Origin: Sphingobacteriales bacterium
GTDB taxonomy: Bacteria > Bacteroidota > Bacteroidia > Chitinophagales > CAIOSU01
Reading direction: 5' to 3'
DNA: 64,000 nt
NCBI GenBank assembly: GCA_027486795.1
Contig: JAIXOI010000049.1
Span: 62,001 to 126,000 of the forward strand
Part shown: positions 1-9,098 of the stretch, one piece after another
Layout: every line of letters starts with the position of its first letter
How positions within the stretch are numbered: the first letter of the stretch is position 1
Position numbers and translations under genes: made by a program
The notes under the pieces: generated by a model
Seen by the model: only the letters and a program-made list of their open reading frames with translations
Database searches by the model: none
What the model was told of the DNA's origin: nothing

Positions 1-30
1 CTAAGAATGTAATATAGGGTAAGTAGCGTT

Positions 31-570
31 TCATACGTAGTATGGGGCTATCAAGAAATATACAATGACACCTGTAATAGTAACGTAGAGCCATACAGGC
101 AAGGTTATCTTAGCAATCTTCCGATGCTTTTCAATGTCGCCTGTAAGTGCCCTTAAAAAGGTAAATAAAATAAATGGCAACACCCCAGCTGCAAGTATTA
201 CGTGTGTAATTAGGATAAAGTAGTAAACATACCGCAGCATTCCATCGCCGCCATAAGGGGTTGGTTTAGATAGCGTATGATAGGTAACGTATGATAGCAA
301 GAATACGGTAGAAACAACAAAAGCTGACAGCATCATGGCTCGGTGGTAAGCTATTTGTTTGTTTTTGATAAAATACAAACCGGTAAGCAAAAGTACCGTG
401 GCAATAGAATTAAGCACAGCATGGAACTTAGGGAAAAATTTCAAATCGATGCCTAATTCAATATCGGGCGGGTTGACATAGAATAGTATAATCACTAATA
501 TAGGTACGAGTAAGGAAACGGCAATAATGACCCGTTTGTAAATTGATTCGTTGACAGCTTTGGTTTTCAT
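31..570 (-). CDS. DUF420 membrane protein, last gene of the respiratory operon
   Basis: A 179-residue integral membrane protein with about five hydrophobic segments (near residues 13-31, 50-67, 78-95, 113-138 and 155-175). Conserved histidines occur in or beside helices (for example around 50, 75, 98 and 123), which is the pattern of the DUF420 family (relatives of Bacillus YozB/CtaM). Members of that family are linked to cytochrome oxidase maturation, and DUF420 genes usually sit at the end of oxidase clusters, as here. Only one base separates it from the SCO gene, so the two are probably translationally coupled. The family assignment is by recognition of the sequence; the maturation role is inference from context. 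Confidence 0.85.
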   Translation of the reverse strand: MKTKAVNESIYKRVIIAVSLLVPILVIILFYVNPPDIELGIDLKFFPKFHAVLNSIATVLLLTGLYFIKNKQIAYHRAMMLSAFVVSTVFLLSYVTYHTLSKPTPYGGDGMLRYVYYFILITHVILAAGVLPFILFTFLRALTGDIEKHRKIAKITLPVWLYVTITGVIVYFLIAPYYV

Positions 571-571
571 C

Positions 572-1279
572 TTATCTTTTCAGCGACTCGCGCATTTTCT
601 TTTTGTCCTGATTGGCATTCACTATATCAAGAACAATCAAATCTTGGAATAGTTGCGCCACAGATGCCGAGTCAGTGCCATCGTAGTACCCGCGTATGAA
701 ACCGTCCCTATCTAACAACACGAAGCGCTCACTATGCACAAAGGGCTCGGCAAGGGTGCTGTCTTTGGTCCCAGTTAAATCCATTGCTGGCAGCTTATAG
801 AAGTTGATACAGATATCGTAAAGCGAATCTTTATTGCCTGTAACCACCCACCACATTTTTGGATTTACCCCGTTCAAATCGGCGAATGCTGCCAATACCG
901 GCAACGAATCGATACTTGGGTTTACGGTATGCGATAATAAACGGATAGGAGAGTGGAACTTGGAAAAATTATGTTCTATGGAGTCTTGTAACAATTTCAT
1001 GTTACTAGTCATGCGAGGGCAAATGCCAGGGCAGGTAGTAAAGAAAAAATCGGCAATAACTATTTTGCCCGCTAGTGAATCTCGAGTAATGGTTTTGCCG
1101 TTGTGGGCTTTAAACTCAAAGTTTGGTATCGAAACTTGGCTAAGAGTTGGCAATAGCTTTAAAGGCGACGAAGTGGTCTTATGTAAGAAATAGAAGTAGA
1201 AGAAAAAAGATAATGGGACAACAAGTAACACCAATACCACTATGGACATTGTTTGATACCGAATCCCATTATTGCTCAT
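572..1279 (-). CDS. SCO1/SenC family copper chaperone for cytochrome oxidase
   Basis: A 235-residue membrane-anchored thioredoxin-fold protein. One N-terminal transmembrane helix (about residues 12-32) is followed by a periplasmic domain carrying the copper site CPGIC (Cys83 and Cys87) and the distal ligand His182 in a VHSERF context, followed by LLDRDG. These three residues are the known copper ligands of SCO proteins, which deliver copper to the CuA centre of oxidase subunit II. The gene lies in the cox cluster, 17 bases after subunit IV and directly before the DUF420 gene, as expected for an assembly factor co-expressed with its target. All key residues are intact. Confidence 0.95.
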   Translation of the reverse strand: MSNNGIRYQTMSIVVLVLLVVPLSFFFYFYFLHKTTSSPLKLLPTLSQVSIPNFEFKAHNGKTITRDSLAGKIVIADFFFTTCPGICPRMTSNMKLLQDSIEHNFSKFHSPIRLLSHTVNPSIDSLPVLAAFADLNGVNPKMWWVVTGNKDSLYDICINFYKLPAMDLTGTKDSTLAEPFVHSERFVLLDRDGFIRGYYDGTDSASVAQLFQDLIVLDIVNANQDKKKMRESLKR

Positions 1280-1296
1280 TTCATTTTAGTTTATAC

Positions 1297-1629
1297 TTAG
1301 TTCCAGAACTCGCGCAACGCCAACCATGATTGGCCTTCCATCATGAATGCAATCAAAAACCAGATAAGGAAAAGGCAAGGAGCCAAAATGCTTATCATCA
1401 TAGCACGCATCTCGTAGCGCAAGTGCATAAACTCACCTACAATAAATACAGCTTTCACCGCACTCATCAGAATGAACAACAAGTTCAACACTCCACGACC
1501 CCAGCTTTCGGGCCAGTTAAGCGCAATTGCTACTTCGGCTATAGTAACTACACCCATTATAATAGTAGCAACCCATACGGCGCGTTTTTGTTTCTCGTAA
1601 GCGGCATTATCGTTATGTCCAGCAGCCAT
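1297..1629 (-). CDS. cytochrome c oxidase subunit IV family protein
   Basis: A 110-residue protein with three transmembrane helices (about residues 17-37, 45-66 and 76-97) and a conserved GEFMHL segment after the second helix. Size, topology and position match the prokaryotic cytochrome c oxidase subunit IV family of Bacteroidota oxidase clusters. It probably stabilises the core subunits in the inner membrane; no cofactor ligands are expected. It lies 12 bases downstream of the longer subunit III gene and 17 bases upstream of the SCO gene, within the same transcript. Confidence 0.88.
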   Translation of the reverse strand: MAAGHNDNAAYEKQKRAVWVATIIMGVVTIAEVAIALNWPESWGRGVLNLLFILMSAVKAVFIVGEFMHLRYEMRAMMISILAPCLFLIWFLIAFMMEGQSWLALREFWN

Positions 1630-1641
1630 TGTTGGTTGTTT

Positions 1642-2475
1642 TTATAGTAAGTAGAACGCTAGGAATACAAATACCCATACTAAGTCAACAAAGTGCCAAT
1701 AAAGGCCAACTTTCTCGACCATTTCGTAGTTACCACTGCGTTGGTAAACACCACGAGCACTTTGTATCCAAATCATGATGTTTAGCAACACACCAGTAGT
1801 TACGTGAAAACCGTGAAAACCAGTGATGAAGAAAAACAAGCAGCCAAACAAATAAGTACCAGTGTGCTTGGTAGCATTTTCAGGAATTACATTTCCTTTA
1901 TTGTCCTTGCCATCAGCAGGTAGGTTAAACTCCCCAGTTTCGTGATCATGTACTAGGTTTACGTAGCCCTTGAATACGTCAACGGTTTGACCATCTACCA
2001 CCTCAGGTACGGTATAGTGACCAAAAGGGTTTGAAGTAAAGGTCATTCCTTGGTGTATCAAGTGATTCCATTCCCAAGCTTGACAGCCCAAGAAACCTAG
2101 ACCGCCCAATATGCCTAAGAACATCCAAACCAATACGCCTTTTTGGTTCATACGGTGGCCCTCTTGTACCGCACGCACCACAAATACAGAGCTCAAGATA
2201 AGGATGAACGTCATTACCGTTACAAAGCCTAATGGCAGCTTGGTTCCGTGTAAAAATGGAAATGAATTGAACACCGCATTTGGATCAGGCCATACCTCAG
2301 AGCTTACCCTAAGTGCGGCATACATAATCAAAAATGAAGCGAAGGTAAATGCATCCGAAAGGATGAAATACCACATCATCAATTTTCCGTAACTGGCCTT
2401 CATGGGCTCAGTTCCACCGTTCCAAATATCTTGTATTTGTTCGGTTTCTTTCTCTAAGTGGGTATCAGCAGCCAT
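1642..2475 (-). CDS. cytochrome c oxidase subunit III (long form)
   Basis: A 277-residue multi-pass protein of the heme-copper oxidase subunit III family. Typical segments include CQAWEWNHLI near residues 145-154 and a C-terminal YWHFVDLVWVFVF. A hydrophilic stretch of about 50 residues (roughly 165-215) interrupts the helical core, probably a periplasmic loop. A second, shorter subunit III gene lies immediately upstream in the operon, an arrangement usual in Bacteroidota oxidase clusters. Subunit III supports proton uptake and stability of subunit I. The start gives a 16-base gap to the preceding gene. Confidence 0.92.
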   Translation of the reverse strand: MAADTHLEKETEQIQDIWNGGTEPMKASYGKLMMWYFILSDAFTFASFLIMYAALRVSSEVWPDPNAVFNSFPFLHGTKLPLGFVTVMTFILILSSVFVVRAVQEGHRMNQKGVLVWMFLGILGGLGFLGCQAWEWNHLIHQGMTFTSNPFGHYTVPEVVDGQTVDVFKGYVNLVHDHETGEFNLPADGKDNKGNVIPENATKHTGTYLFGCLFFFITGFHGFHVTTGVLLNIMIWIQSARGVYQRSGNYEMVEKVGLYWHFVDLVWVFVFLAFYLL

Positions 2476-2491
2476 TTATAGTAAAACTGGG

Positions 2492-3109
2492 TTAACTGAA
2501 CATAAAAAATAAAAGCAAATATATCCAGAGTATGTCAACAAAATGCCAATAGGTAGCAAGCAATTCAATGCCAACTCTTTTATTATTATCCGTTTTGAAA
2601 GCGGCCAGCTTAGCTGGGTCGCCAAACAACCACAATGAGCGCACTAGGGCTATCGTCATGGGTAATATGCCTCCAATTACGTGCGCAACGTGCAAGTAAC
2701 TTATAACGTACACAAACGAGCCTGATGGGTTTCCGTTCAAGTACACACCTCTTTGTTCAAGGGCCATCCAGCCTAAATACTGGCTTACCAAAAATGAAAT
2801 GCCTAATGCTAGCGAAATAAATAAAGTGGTGTTGTAGAAGGCTATTTTATCTCGTTTAAATGCCCATACTGCCCCTTGAATAGTAATGCTACTCAACATC
2901 ATAAGCACTGCGCTTAAAATAAATTGGGTCGGCATAATAAACTCTTGCCAATTAGGTGCAGCCTTACGAACAAGGTAAGCGCTGGTAAGACCTGCAAAAG
3001 CCATACACAATACTGATATACCTACCCACAAGGCAAATTTCTGTGGGTGAACCTTAAACGGTTGTACGTTATCGGGCAATATTTCTTTTTTGTAAGCTAG
3101 CGTTCCCAT
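2492..3109 (-). CDS. cytochrome c oxidase subunit III (short form)
   Basis: A 205-residue five-helix protein of the subunit III family, recognised from helix patterns such as SYLHVAHVIGG and the C-terminal YWHFVDILWIYLL. The latter closely matches the end of the longer subunit III paralogue encoded next. It lacks the two N-terminal helices of seven-helix forms. Its start codon overlaps the stop of the heme O synthase gene by one base (position 3109), indicating tight translational coupling. The two subunit III genes could contribute one copy each to the complex or serve alternative assemblies; the sequence does not decide this. Confidence 0.9.
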   Translation of the reverse strand: MGTLAYKKEILPDNVQPFKVHPQKFALWVGISVLCMAFAGLTSAYLVRKAAPNWQEFIMPTQFILSAVLMMLSSITIQGAVWAFKRDKIAFYNTTLFISLALGISFLVSQYLGWMALEQRGVYLNGNPSGSFVYVISYLHVAHVIGGILPMTIALVRSLWLFGDPAKLAAFKTDNNKRVGIELLATYWHFVDILWIYLLLFFMFS

Positions 3110-4008
3110 TATCCTATCCTCCCAATTAACATCGCCATCAAAACTACCGGAAGATATATAATTGATACAAACATCAATTTACGTGCGTCTGCATCTTCAC
3201 AAGTGCGAAACAACTGCGCGGCTTGTAACATAAACATTATTCCGGCCAACAATATTACTATACCACCAATCCAGTGCACCCATCCCATCATTACCGGTAT
3301 CAATGATACTGGTATTAAAACACTGATGTAGATAATGTTCTGCAAGGCAGTAAACTTATCTTTTCCACCTTCTGAAGGTAGTAGTTTAAAACCAGCCTTT
3401 TTATAGTCGGCTTCACCTATCCATGCTATCGACCAAAAGTGCGGGAACTGCCACAAGAATTGCATCATGGTTATAGATAGACCAATTACAGAAATTTCTC
3501 CGGTGGCTGCTACCCAACCAATTAATGGAGGCATAGCACCAGGTATAGCACCAATAAACACCGCAATAGGCGACAGGCGCTTCATAGGGGTGTATATAAA
3601 CGCGTAACTAAACAACGATACTGCACCTAGGAATGCGCTCAGATAGTTAAAAAAGTAACCCAGTATTAATATACCTGCAACACCCATGATACCAGCAGCC
3701 AATATAGCCTCGGTAGAGCTCATGCGGCCAGTGGCTAAAGGGCGGTTTTCGGTACGCTTCATTAATTTATCTAGGTCCTTTTCAAATACTTCATTCAAAG
3801 CATTTGCAGAACCTGTAACTAAAAAACCTCCTAAGAATAATAACAACAAATACCCCAAATCAACATGGCCATAATTGGCTATAGCAAAAGTAATAACCGA
3901 AGAGAATACCACGGTACCAGCCAAACGCAACTTTACCAATTGGCTGTAGTCAGCCAATTTGGCTCGGATGAGCGTTGTTAGTGGGTTGGTTTGTATACGG
4001 GTATTCAC
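3109..4008 (-). CDS. ctaB: protoheme IX farnesyltransferase (heme O synthase)
   Basis: A 299-residue UbiA-family polytopic prenyltransferase with about nine helices. The first prenyl-diphosphate site is visible as NALNEVFEKDLDKL (about residues 65-78), followed by KRTENRPLATGRMS, the signature of CyoE/CtaB proteins. It farnesylates heme B to heme O, the precursor of heme A for the oxidase encoded next to it. No heme A synthase (ctaA) gene is present in this window. Gene order (coxA, ctaB, subunit III) and the one-base overlap with the next gene support co-expression with the oxidase. Confidence 0.95.
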   Translation of the reverse strand: MNTRIQTNPLTTLIRAKLADYSQLVKLRLAGTVVFSSVITFAIANYGHVDLGYLLLLFLGGFLVTGSANALNEVFEKDLDKLMKRTENRPLATGRMSSTEAILAAGIMGVAGILILGYFFNYLSAFLGAVSLFSYAFIYTPMKRLSPIAVFIGAIPGAMPPLIGWVAATGEISVIGLSITMMQFLWQFPHFWSIAWIGEADYKKAGFKLLPSEGGKDKFTALQNIIYISVLIPVSLIPVMMGWVHWIGGIVILLAGIMFMLQAAQLFRTCEDADARKLMFVSIIYLPVVLMAMLIGRIG

Positions 4009-4056
4009 TTTGAGTTTGTGCTATTTAGGTTATGGTTACTTGTAAATGGGTTGTTC

Positions 4057-5937
4057 TTAGTGTTTGCCAGGTATTGCACTACCTACATTCGGTAAATCAG
4101 AGCCATGGTCATGGTCATCAACTTCGCCAGCGCCTAGGGCCTCAGTTTGAGGGATAAAGTCGCGACCGTTAATGCTATAATCGTAAGGCCAACGGTGTAC
4201 TGCAGGTATTTCGCCTACCCAGTTACCGTGTCCAGGGTGAATTGGAGTAGTCCACTCAAGAGTTGTAGCACCATAAGGATTCAACACGGTTACTTTACGG
4301 CCTTTGAAGATGCTGTAGAAGAAGTTGAATACAAACAAGATGTTTACTGCAAACACGATAATAGCGGCAATGGTTATGAATTTGTTCAAATCGGCGTATT
4401 GGTTAAATTGATCGAATACCGAGAAATCGTAGTAACGACGTGGTACGCCCGACATACCTAAGTAATGCATTGGCCAAAATATAGCGTAGCTACCTACTAG
4501 GGTTACATAAAAGTGCACATAGCCCATGCTAGAGTTCATGTAGCGACCAAACATTTTAGGGAACCAGTGATATATACCGGCAAACATACCATAAAATGCT
4601 GCTAAGCCCATTACTATATGGAAGTGAGCAACTACATAGTATGTATCGTGCAATTGTATATCCAAGGTTGAGTTACCAAGATAGATACCAGTAAGACCAC
4701 CTGAAATGAACAGGGATACGAAACCGATGGCGAACAACATAGCAGGGTTCAAGCGGATGCTACCGCGCCACAGGGTGGTAATCCAGTTGAATACTTTGAT
4801 GGCTGATGGTACAGCAATCAACAACGTAAACAATACGAATATGGACGCAACAAACGGATTCAATCCCGACATAAACATGTGGTGAGCCCACACGATAAAC
4901 GATAGGATAGTAATACCTAGGATAGAGAAAACCATCGCCTTGTAACCAAATATCGGTTTACGTGAGTGAACCGACATAACTTCGGATACAATACCCATGG
5001 CAGGCAAGATAATAATATATACCTCTGGGTGACCCAAGAACCAGAACAAGTGTTGGAACAAAATTGGGCTACCGCCAGAATGTTGCAGTGCTTCACCAGC
5101 TACATAAATGTCGCTAAGGAAGAAGCTCGTGCCCAACAAACGGTCGAACTCAAGCAAAATTGCGGCGCCGAACAATACTGGGAATGATAGCAAACCAATG
5201 ATAGCAGTAAAAAAGAACGCCCAAACGGTAAGTGGCATACGGAAGAAGTCCATGCCTTTAGTGCGCATGTTGATTACAGTGGTTACATAGTTAAGGCCAC
5301 CTAACGCTACCGATACAATGAATAATGCAATGCTTATCAACCACAAATCCATACCAAGGCCTGAACCAAGACTAGCTTGTGGCAATGCACTTAGTGGTGG
5401 GTATGCTGTCCAACCACCTGATGCAGGACCAGTTTGGATAAACAAAGAGAACAACATCACGCAGCTTGAAAGCACGAACATCCAGAAGGATAACATGTTC
5501 ATAAATGGCGAGGCCATATCTCTAGCACCTACTTGAAGCGGAATGAGGAAATTACTGAAAGTACCACTCAAACCTGCGGTTAGTACAAAGAATACCAGAA
5601 TAGTACCGTGCATGGTAACCAACGCGTAGTAAAACTCAGCACTTAGTTTGCCACCTTCGGCCCAGCTACCTAAAAACCACTCCAAAATTGGGAATGATTC
5701 TTCGGGCCATGCTAGTTGCAAACGAAAGAAGATGGAAAACAGACCACCTACTATAGCCCATGCCATACCAAGGAACAGGAACTGTTTCCCAATAACCTTG
5801 TGGTCTTGACTAAAAATGTATTTCTCAATAAAATTCAGCTCATGGTGACCATGATCGTCGTGCCCGTGATGGTGGTCATGCCCGTGACCGTGCGTATCAT
5901 GTCCAACTTCAATCGCTGGGTTATGTAATTCAGCCAT
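4057..5937 (-). CDS. ctaD: cytochrome c oxidase subunit I, A1 type
   Basis: A 626-residue catalytic subunit with 12 helices. The full ligand set is present: His110 and His440 for low-spin heme a, His438 for heme a3, and His303, His352 and His353 for CuB. Tyr307 in GHPEVY is the residue cross-linked to a CuB histidine, and Glu305 is the D-channel glutamate that marks the A1 type. It reduces oxygen to water and pumps protons. Unusual is a histidine/aspartate-rich cytoplasmic N-terminus (residues 11-32, about half histidine) and a smaller HDHG motif near the C-terminus. It lies 11 bases after coxB. There is no fused subunit III domain. Confidence 0.97.
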   Translation of the reverse strand: MAELHNPAIEVGHDTHGHGHDHHHGHDDHGHHELNFIEKYIFSQDHKVIGKQFLFLGMAWAIVGGLFSIFFRLQLAWPEESFPILEWFLGSWAEGGKLSAEFYYALVTMHGTILVFFVLTAGLSGTFSNFLIPLQVGARDMASPFMNMLSFWMFVLSSCVMLFSLFIQTGPASGGWTAYPPLSALPQASLGSGLGMDLWLISIALFIVSVALGGLNYVTTVINMRTKGMDFFRMPLTVWAFFFTAIIGLLSFPVLFGAAILLEFDRLLGTSFFLSDIYVAGEALQHSGGSPILFQHLFWFLGHPEVYIIILPAMGIVSEVMSVHSRKPIFGYKAMVFSILGITILSFIVWAHHMFMSGLNPFVASIFVLFTLLIAVPSAIKVFNWITTLWRGSIRLNPAMLFAIGFVSLFISGGLTGIYLGNSTLDIQLHDTYYVVAHFHIVMGLAAFYGMFAGIYHWFPKMFGRYMNSSMGYVHFYVTLVGSYAIFWPMHYLGMSGVPRRYYDFSVFDQFNQYADLNKFITIAAIIVFAVNILFVFNFFYSIFKGRKVTVLNPYGATTLEWTTPIHPGHGNWVGEIPAVHRWPYDYSINGRDFIPQTEALGAGEVDDHDHGSDLPNVGSAIPGKH

Positions 5938-5948
5938 TGTAATAAAAT

Positions 5949-7082
5949 TTATAAGCTTGAAATAACGTTCTTTTTACTCTCTACTTCGGTATCAACACTT
6001 CCGTTCTCTACAGCAGGAGTTACGGTTGTTGAGTCAGTTGCCTCGGTTGGCGCAGTTCCTTCTGCTGGCGTTGCTGCAGGAGCCGGGTTTAGTGTTGCTT
6101 TAATGGCATCATAAAACGGTTTTTGCTCAGCCAACCATGCGTTGTATTCTTCGGTTTCTAAAACTTTAACAATAAAGCGCATATTGTAGTGGGCACGTCC
6201 GCACAGCTCGGCACAAGCCAACTCATAATCAAATTCTTGATTGCCACGCAAGTCGCGCATTTCTTGTGTGCTATGGGTAGGCGTCATCCAAAACTGGGTA
6301 GGAATACCTGGCACACAGTCCATTTTAATCATAAAATGGGTTAGATAAAAACTGTGCAATACGTCTTTAGCTCCCAATTTAAAAAGCACGGGCTTGTTTT
6401 TTTCCAAGACAATTTCAGTAGGCATTAAATCGTCATGACTTTTTGCATCGTTCCAATCAATGCCCAATGAGTTTTCGCCGCTTATCAATTCAAACTCTCG
6501 TTTGCCTAACAACGAATCACTACCAGGATAACGCACCGTCCAGTTAAATTGTTGAGCGGTTACCTCTACTATTCGAGCATCTGCTGGGGCATCGGCGGTT
6601 ATTTCATACCAAGTTTCGATACCACGTGCTACCAAAACGGTAAGTACGATGGCCGGAATCACGGTCCAAACTATTTCTAGTTTGTTATCGTGCGAAAAGT
6701 GCTGGGCTTTGTTGCCTTTGCGAGCACGATATTTGTACGAAAACCAAAACAATAATGCTTGCGTAATTACGAAGGCGATACCGCATATAATGGATGTAAT
6801 CCAGAACATGCTGTTTATAGAGTCGCCATGTTTTGATGCAGGAGTAAAGTTCCTATTGCCTTGCAGTAATTTATCCTCCACAAGCCACCATCCCAAAAAT
6901 ACGGCTATCAAGCCTGTAATCATTAGGAACATCATTAAAAAACCATGGGTGTTGTTAGTGCTTTCAGAAGTGTCACCTTCTTTATCACCTTTCAATATAC
7001 CCATCAACTCACTTGTTTTCGCCAATTGAAAGACAATTACGAAAATGAGTACAATTGCTACTATACCTATCAAAGTATTCAT
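5949..7082 (-). CDS. ctaC: cytochrome c oxidase subunit II (CuA subunit)
   Basis: A 377-residue protein with the cupredoxin CuA domain. Ligands visible are His243 (VLHSF), Cys290, Glu292, Cys294, His298 and Met301 in CAELCGRAHYNM. Three hydrophobic segments precede it (about residues 2-20, 47-66 and 93-115), one more than the usual hairpin. The C-terminal 65 residues are low-complexity, rich in Ala, Thr, Pro and Glu, with no CxxCH. The oxidase is therefore aa3 rather than caa3 and must receive electrons from a separate or tethered cytochrome c. It lies 11 bases upstream of coxA and 9 bases downstream of actF. Confidence 0.95.
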   Translation of the reverse strand: MNTLIGIVAIVLIFVIVFQLAKTSELMGILKGDKEGDTSESTNNTHGFLMMFLMITGLIAVFLGWWLVEDKLLQGNRNFTPASKHGDSINSMFWITSIICGIAFVITQALLFWFSYKYRARKGNKAQHFSHDNKLEIVWTVIPAIVLTVLVARGIETWYEITADAPADARIVEVTAQQFNWTVRYPGSDSLLGKREFELISGENSLGIDWNDAKSHDDLMPTEIVLEKNKPVLFKLGAKDVLHSFYLTHFMIKMDCVPGIPTQFWMTPTHSTQEMRDLRGNQEFDYELACAELCGRAHYNMRFIVKVLETEEYNAWLAEQKPFYDAIKATLNPAPAATPAEGTAPTEATDSTTVTPAVENGSVDTEVESKKNVISSL

Positions 7083-7091
7083 TGCGGACTA

Positions 7092-8330
7092 TTATTTTAA
7101 CGTATGATGCGTGATACTTTCTCTCAAATAAGGGTTGTTCACCGGTATCAATGACTGCTTGGTAAGGGTATTGAACACTACGAAAATGAATATGCCAATA
7201 AATGTTGAAAGCATTCCAAATTCAATCAATCCGAAACCTGCATGCGACTCGTGTGTTTTGTGGTCTGTCATGGTACCTGGGGCAATTTGGTTGTAAAAAT
7301 CTATCCAGTGACCAAGGAACAACACAACAGCAACAAACACCAATAGCTCAACATTCCTTTTTGATTTCCTCCTAATTAGAACAAGGAACGGGAAGAAAAA
7401 GTTGACGGATAAGCTGGTAAAAAATAGAAATTTAAATAGCGGATTGCTGAAACGTTGTGCGAAGTATGCGGTTTCTTCTGGCATGTTGCCATACCATATC
7501 AACATAAACTGGCTAAACCATAGGTAGGTGTAGAAAACGCTGAATCCGAACATGAACATTGCCAAGTTGTGGTAGTGTTCTTCGTTTACATCTTTCAAGT
7601 ACCCTTGTGTTTTTAGATAAGCTACAGTTACTATCATTATGGCAAGCGCACCTACCATATAGCTAGCAAAATTGTACCATCCAAATAGCGTGCTATACCA
7701 GTGTGGGTCTACACTCATTGATATATCCCAAGCACCAGTTGAACTGGTTACTGCAAAAATCAAGATAAAAATGGCAGCAATGTATTTACTTTTCTGGTAC
7801 GTTGCCGATACGCCAAGGATATCTTCTTTCTTTGAGATGTTGCGCATGGCAAATATTGCGGCAGTCCAAAGCGCTACATATGATACAATACGTATGGCAT
7901 AGAACACTGGGTTTAAGTAAACCGATTTGCCTGTAGTTTCTGCAATTAGCGCATCATAATTAGGGCTTGCAGGATCGTGTATACCTTCAGCAGCCCAGAA
8001 GTACAAGTGGTGACCGTGAAATAGCGTGCCTACAAGTATGATTAAAAGAAATATACCCATTACTGGCACTATAGAACCCATAGCCTCTGGAATGCGCTTA
8101 ATGAGTACGTGCCATCCACCGTAACCAATTTGGTGGGCCGCAATAAGAAATATAGAAGCGAGGCCGATACCTGTAAAATAATAGGTATCGATCAATAAGT
8201 TCGACCATACCCTGTCAATACCGTGTCCACCGGCTAGGAGAGCCCCAACGATGACAGCCAAAAGACCGATACCTAGAAATAAGGCTGCGGTTTTTTTGAG
8301 TCCGGATGAAAAATTATATGTTTCAGTCAT
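7092..8330 (-). CDS. actF: alternative complex III subunit ActF (NrfD-like membrane subunit)
   Basis: A 412-residue polytopic protein with about ten helices, recognised as the second quinol:cytochrome c oxidoreductase membrane subunit from its position after the ActE cytochrome and motifs such as AMFMFGFSVFYTYLWFSQ (about residues 256-273), followed by a FMLIWYGNMPEE segment. It resembles ActC in fold but shares little sequence with it. ActF helps form the membrane core of alternative complex III; whether it binds quinone itself is unsettled in the family. It precedes coxB by 9 bases, which physically links complex III and oxidase genes. Confidence 0.9.
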   Translation of the reverse strand: MTETYNFSSGLKKTAALFLGIGLLAVIVGALLAGGHGIDRVWSNLLIDTYYFTGIGLASIFLIAAHQIGYGGWHVLIKRIPEAMGSIVPVMGIFLLIILVGTLFHGHHLYFWAAEGIHDPASPNYDALIAETTGKSVYLNPVFYAIRIVSYVALWTAAIFAMRNISKKEDILGVSATYQKSKYIAAIFILIFAVTSSTGAWDISMSVDPHWYSTLFGWYNFASYMVGALAIMIVTVAYLKTQGYLKDVNEEHYHNLAMFMFGFSVFYTYLWFSQFMLIWYGNMPEETAYFAQRFSNPLFKFLFFTSLSVNFFFPFLVLIRRKSKRNVELLVFVAVVLFLGHWIDFYNQIAPGTMTDHKTHESHAGFGLIEFGMLSTFIGIFIFVVFNTLTKQSLIPVNNPYLRESITHHTLK

Positions 8331-8375
8331 TGCGAAATGCGCTTATAGTTTATTGGGATGTTGCGTCGTTACTTA

Positions 8376-9095
8376 TTAATTACCGGTTGCGGTGCTATCT
8401 GCTGGTGCTGCTGCCGTGGTAGAGGCTGCATTTTTAGCAAATGGTCCTACGTTTACCAATTGTTGAATGTAGTAAATAACCTTCCACCTATCATCGGTAG
8501 TTAAAACGTATGAATAGCTACCCATTAAGTTTTTACCATAGGTAATGCTATGGAACATTTGTCCTTCCGAAATGGTGGGTAAACGATCGGCATAAGATGG
8601 CACAGGTGGGTAGGCTTGGGTTTGCACAATGCTACCGTCGCCCAAACCTTTCTCGCCATGGCATACCATGCAGTGTATGGTGTAAAGGTATTTACCACGC
8701 TCCAACACTTCTTTTTCAGGTTGGAAAGGGTTCTTCAAATTGTTGGTAGAAGCAAGGTAGTTGCTATCGGTATTGGCGTAATGGGTTTTGTATAGATACG
8801 AGGCCAACACTTTATCATCGCCAATATTGGTGGCTGGCAACAAACCTCTAGCAATTGTGTGCGCTACGGGCAAGCGAGCCTCAAAGCTATCTACCGCACC
8901 AAGGCTATCCTTGCCAAATGATGGGTTTTTAGTGTATGTTTCGTAAGCCTGAGAGTATGCCATATCTGGCACAAAAGTGCGTCCTGGGGTGCGGTTGTCG
9001 CTGCCACAAGATGCAAGGGCCAACATCAGGGCACCTACAAGGCTCAATCGTACTGTTTGATGAATATTCATGTCAACCAAGTGGTTATCTTTCAT
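8376..9095 (-). CDS. actE: alternative complex III subunit ActE, monoheme cytochrome c lipoprotein
   Basis: A 239-residue lipoprotein cytochrome. A hydrophobic signal ends in the lipobox LASC (Cys30), so the mature protein is probably lipid-anchored on the periplasmic side. The heme c motif CMVCH is at 142-146, with GEKGLGDG following, and a methionine near 193 (KNLMGSYS) is a plausible sixth ligand. The C-terminus is Ala/Thr/Ser-rich. The first start leaves only 3 bases after actD; an internal ATG at 9071 would give a more typical lipoprotein signal of 21 residues, so the start is uncertain. The subunit is thought to pass electrons out of ACIII to the oxidase. Confidence 0.92.
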   Translation of the reverse strand: MKDNHLVDMNIHQTVRLSLVGALMLALASCGSDNRTPGRTFVPDMAYSQAYETYTKNPSFGKDSLGAVDSFEARLPVAHTIARGLLPATNIGDDKVLASYLYKTHYANTDSNYLASTNNLKNPFQPEKEVLERGKYLYTIHCMVCHGEKGLGDGSIVQTQAYPPVPSYADRLPTISEGQMFHSITYGKNLMGSYSYVLTTDDRWKVIYYIQQLVNVGPFAKNAASTTAAAPADSTATGN

Positions 9096-9098
9096 TTA

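Noticed and set aside
5949-7082. Oxidase considered as caa3 type
   Set aside because: CoxB has no CxxCH after the CuA domain; its C-terminus is low-complexity. The enzyme is aa3.
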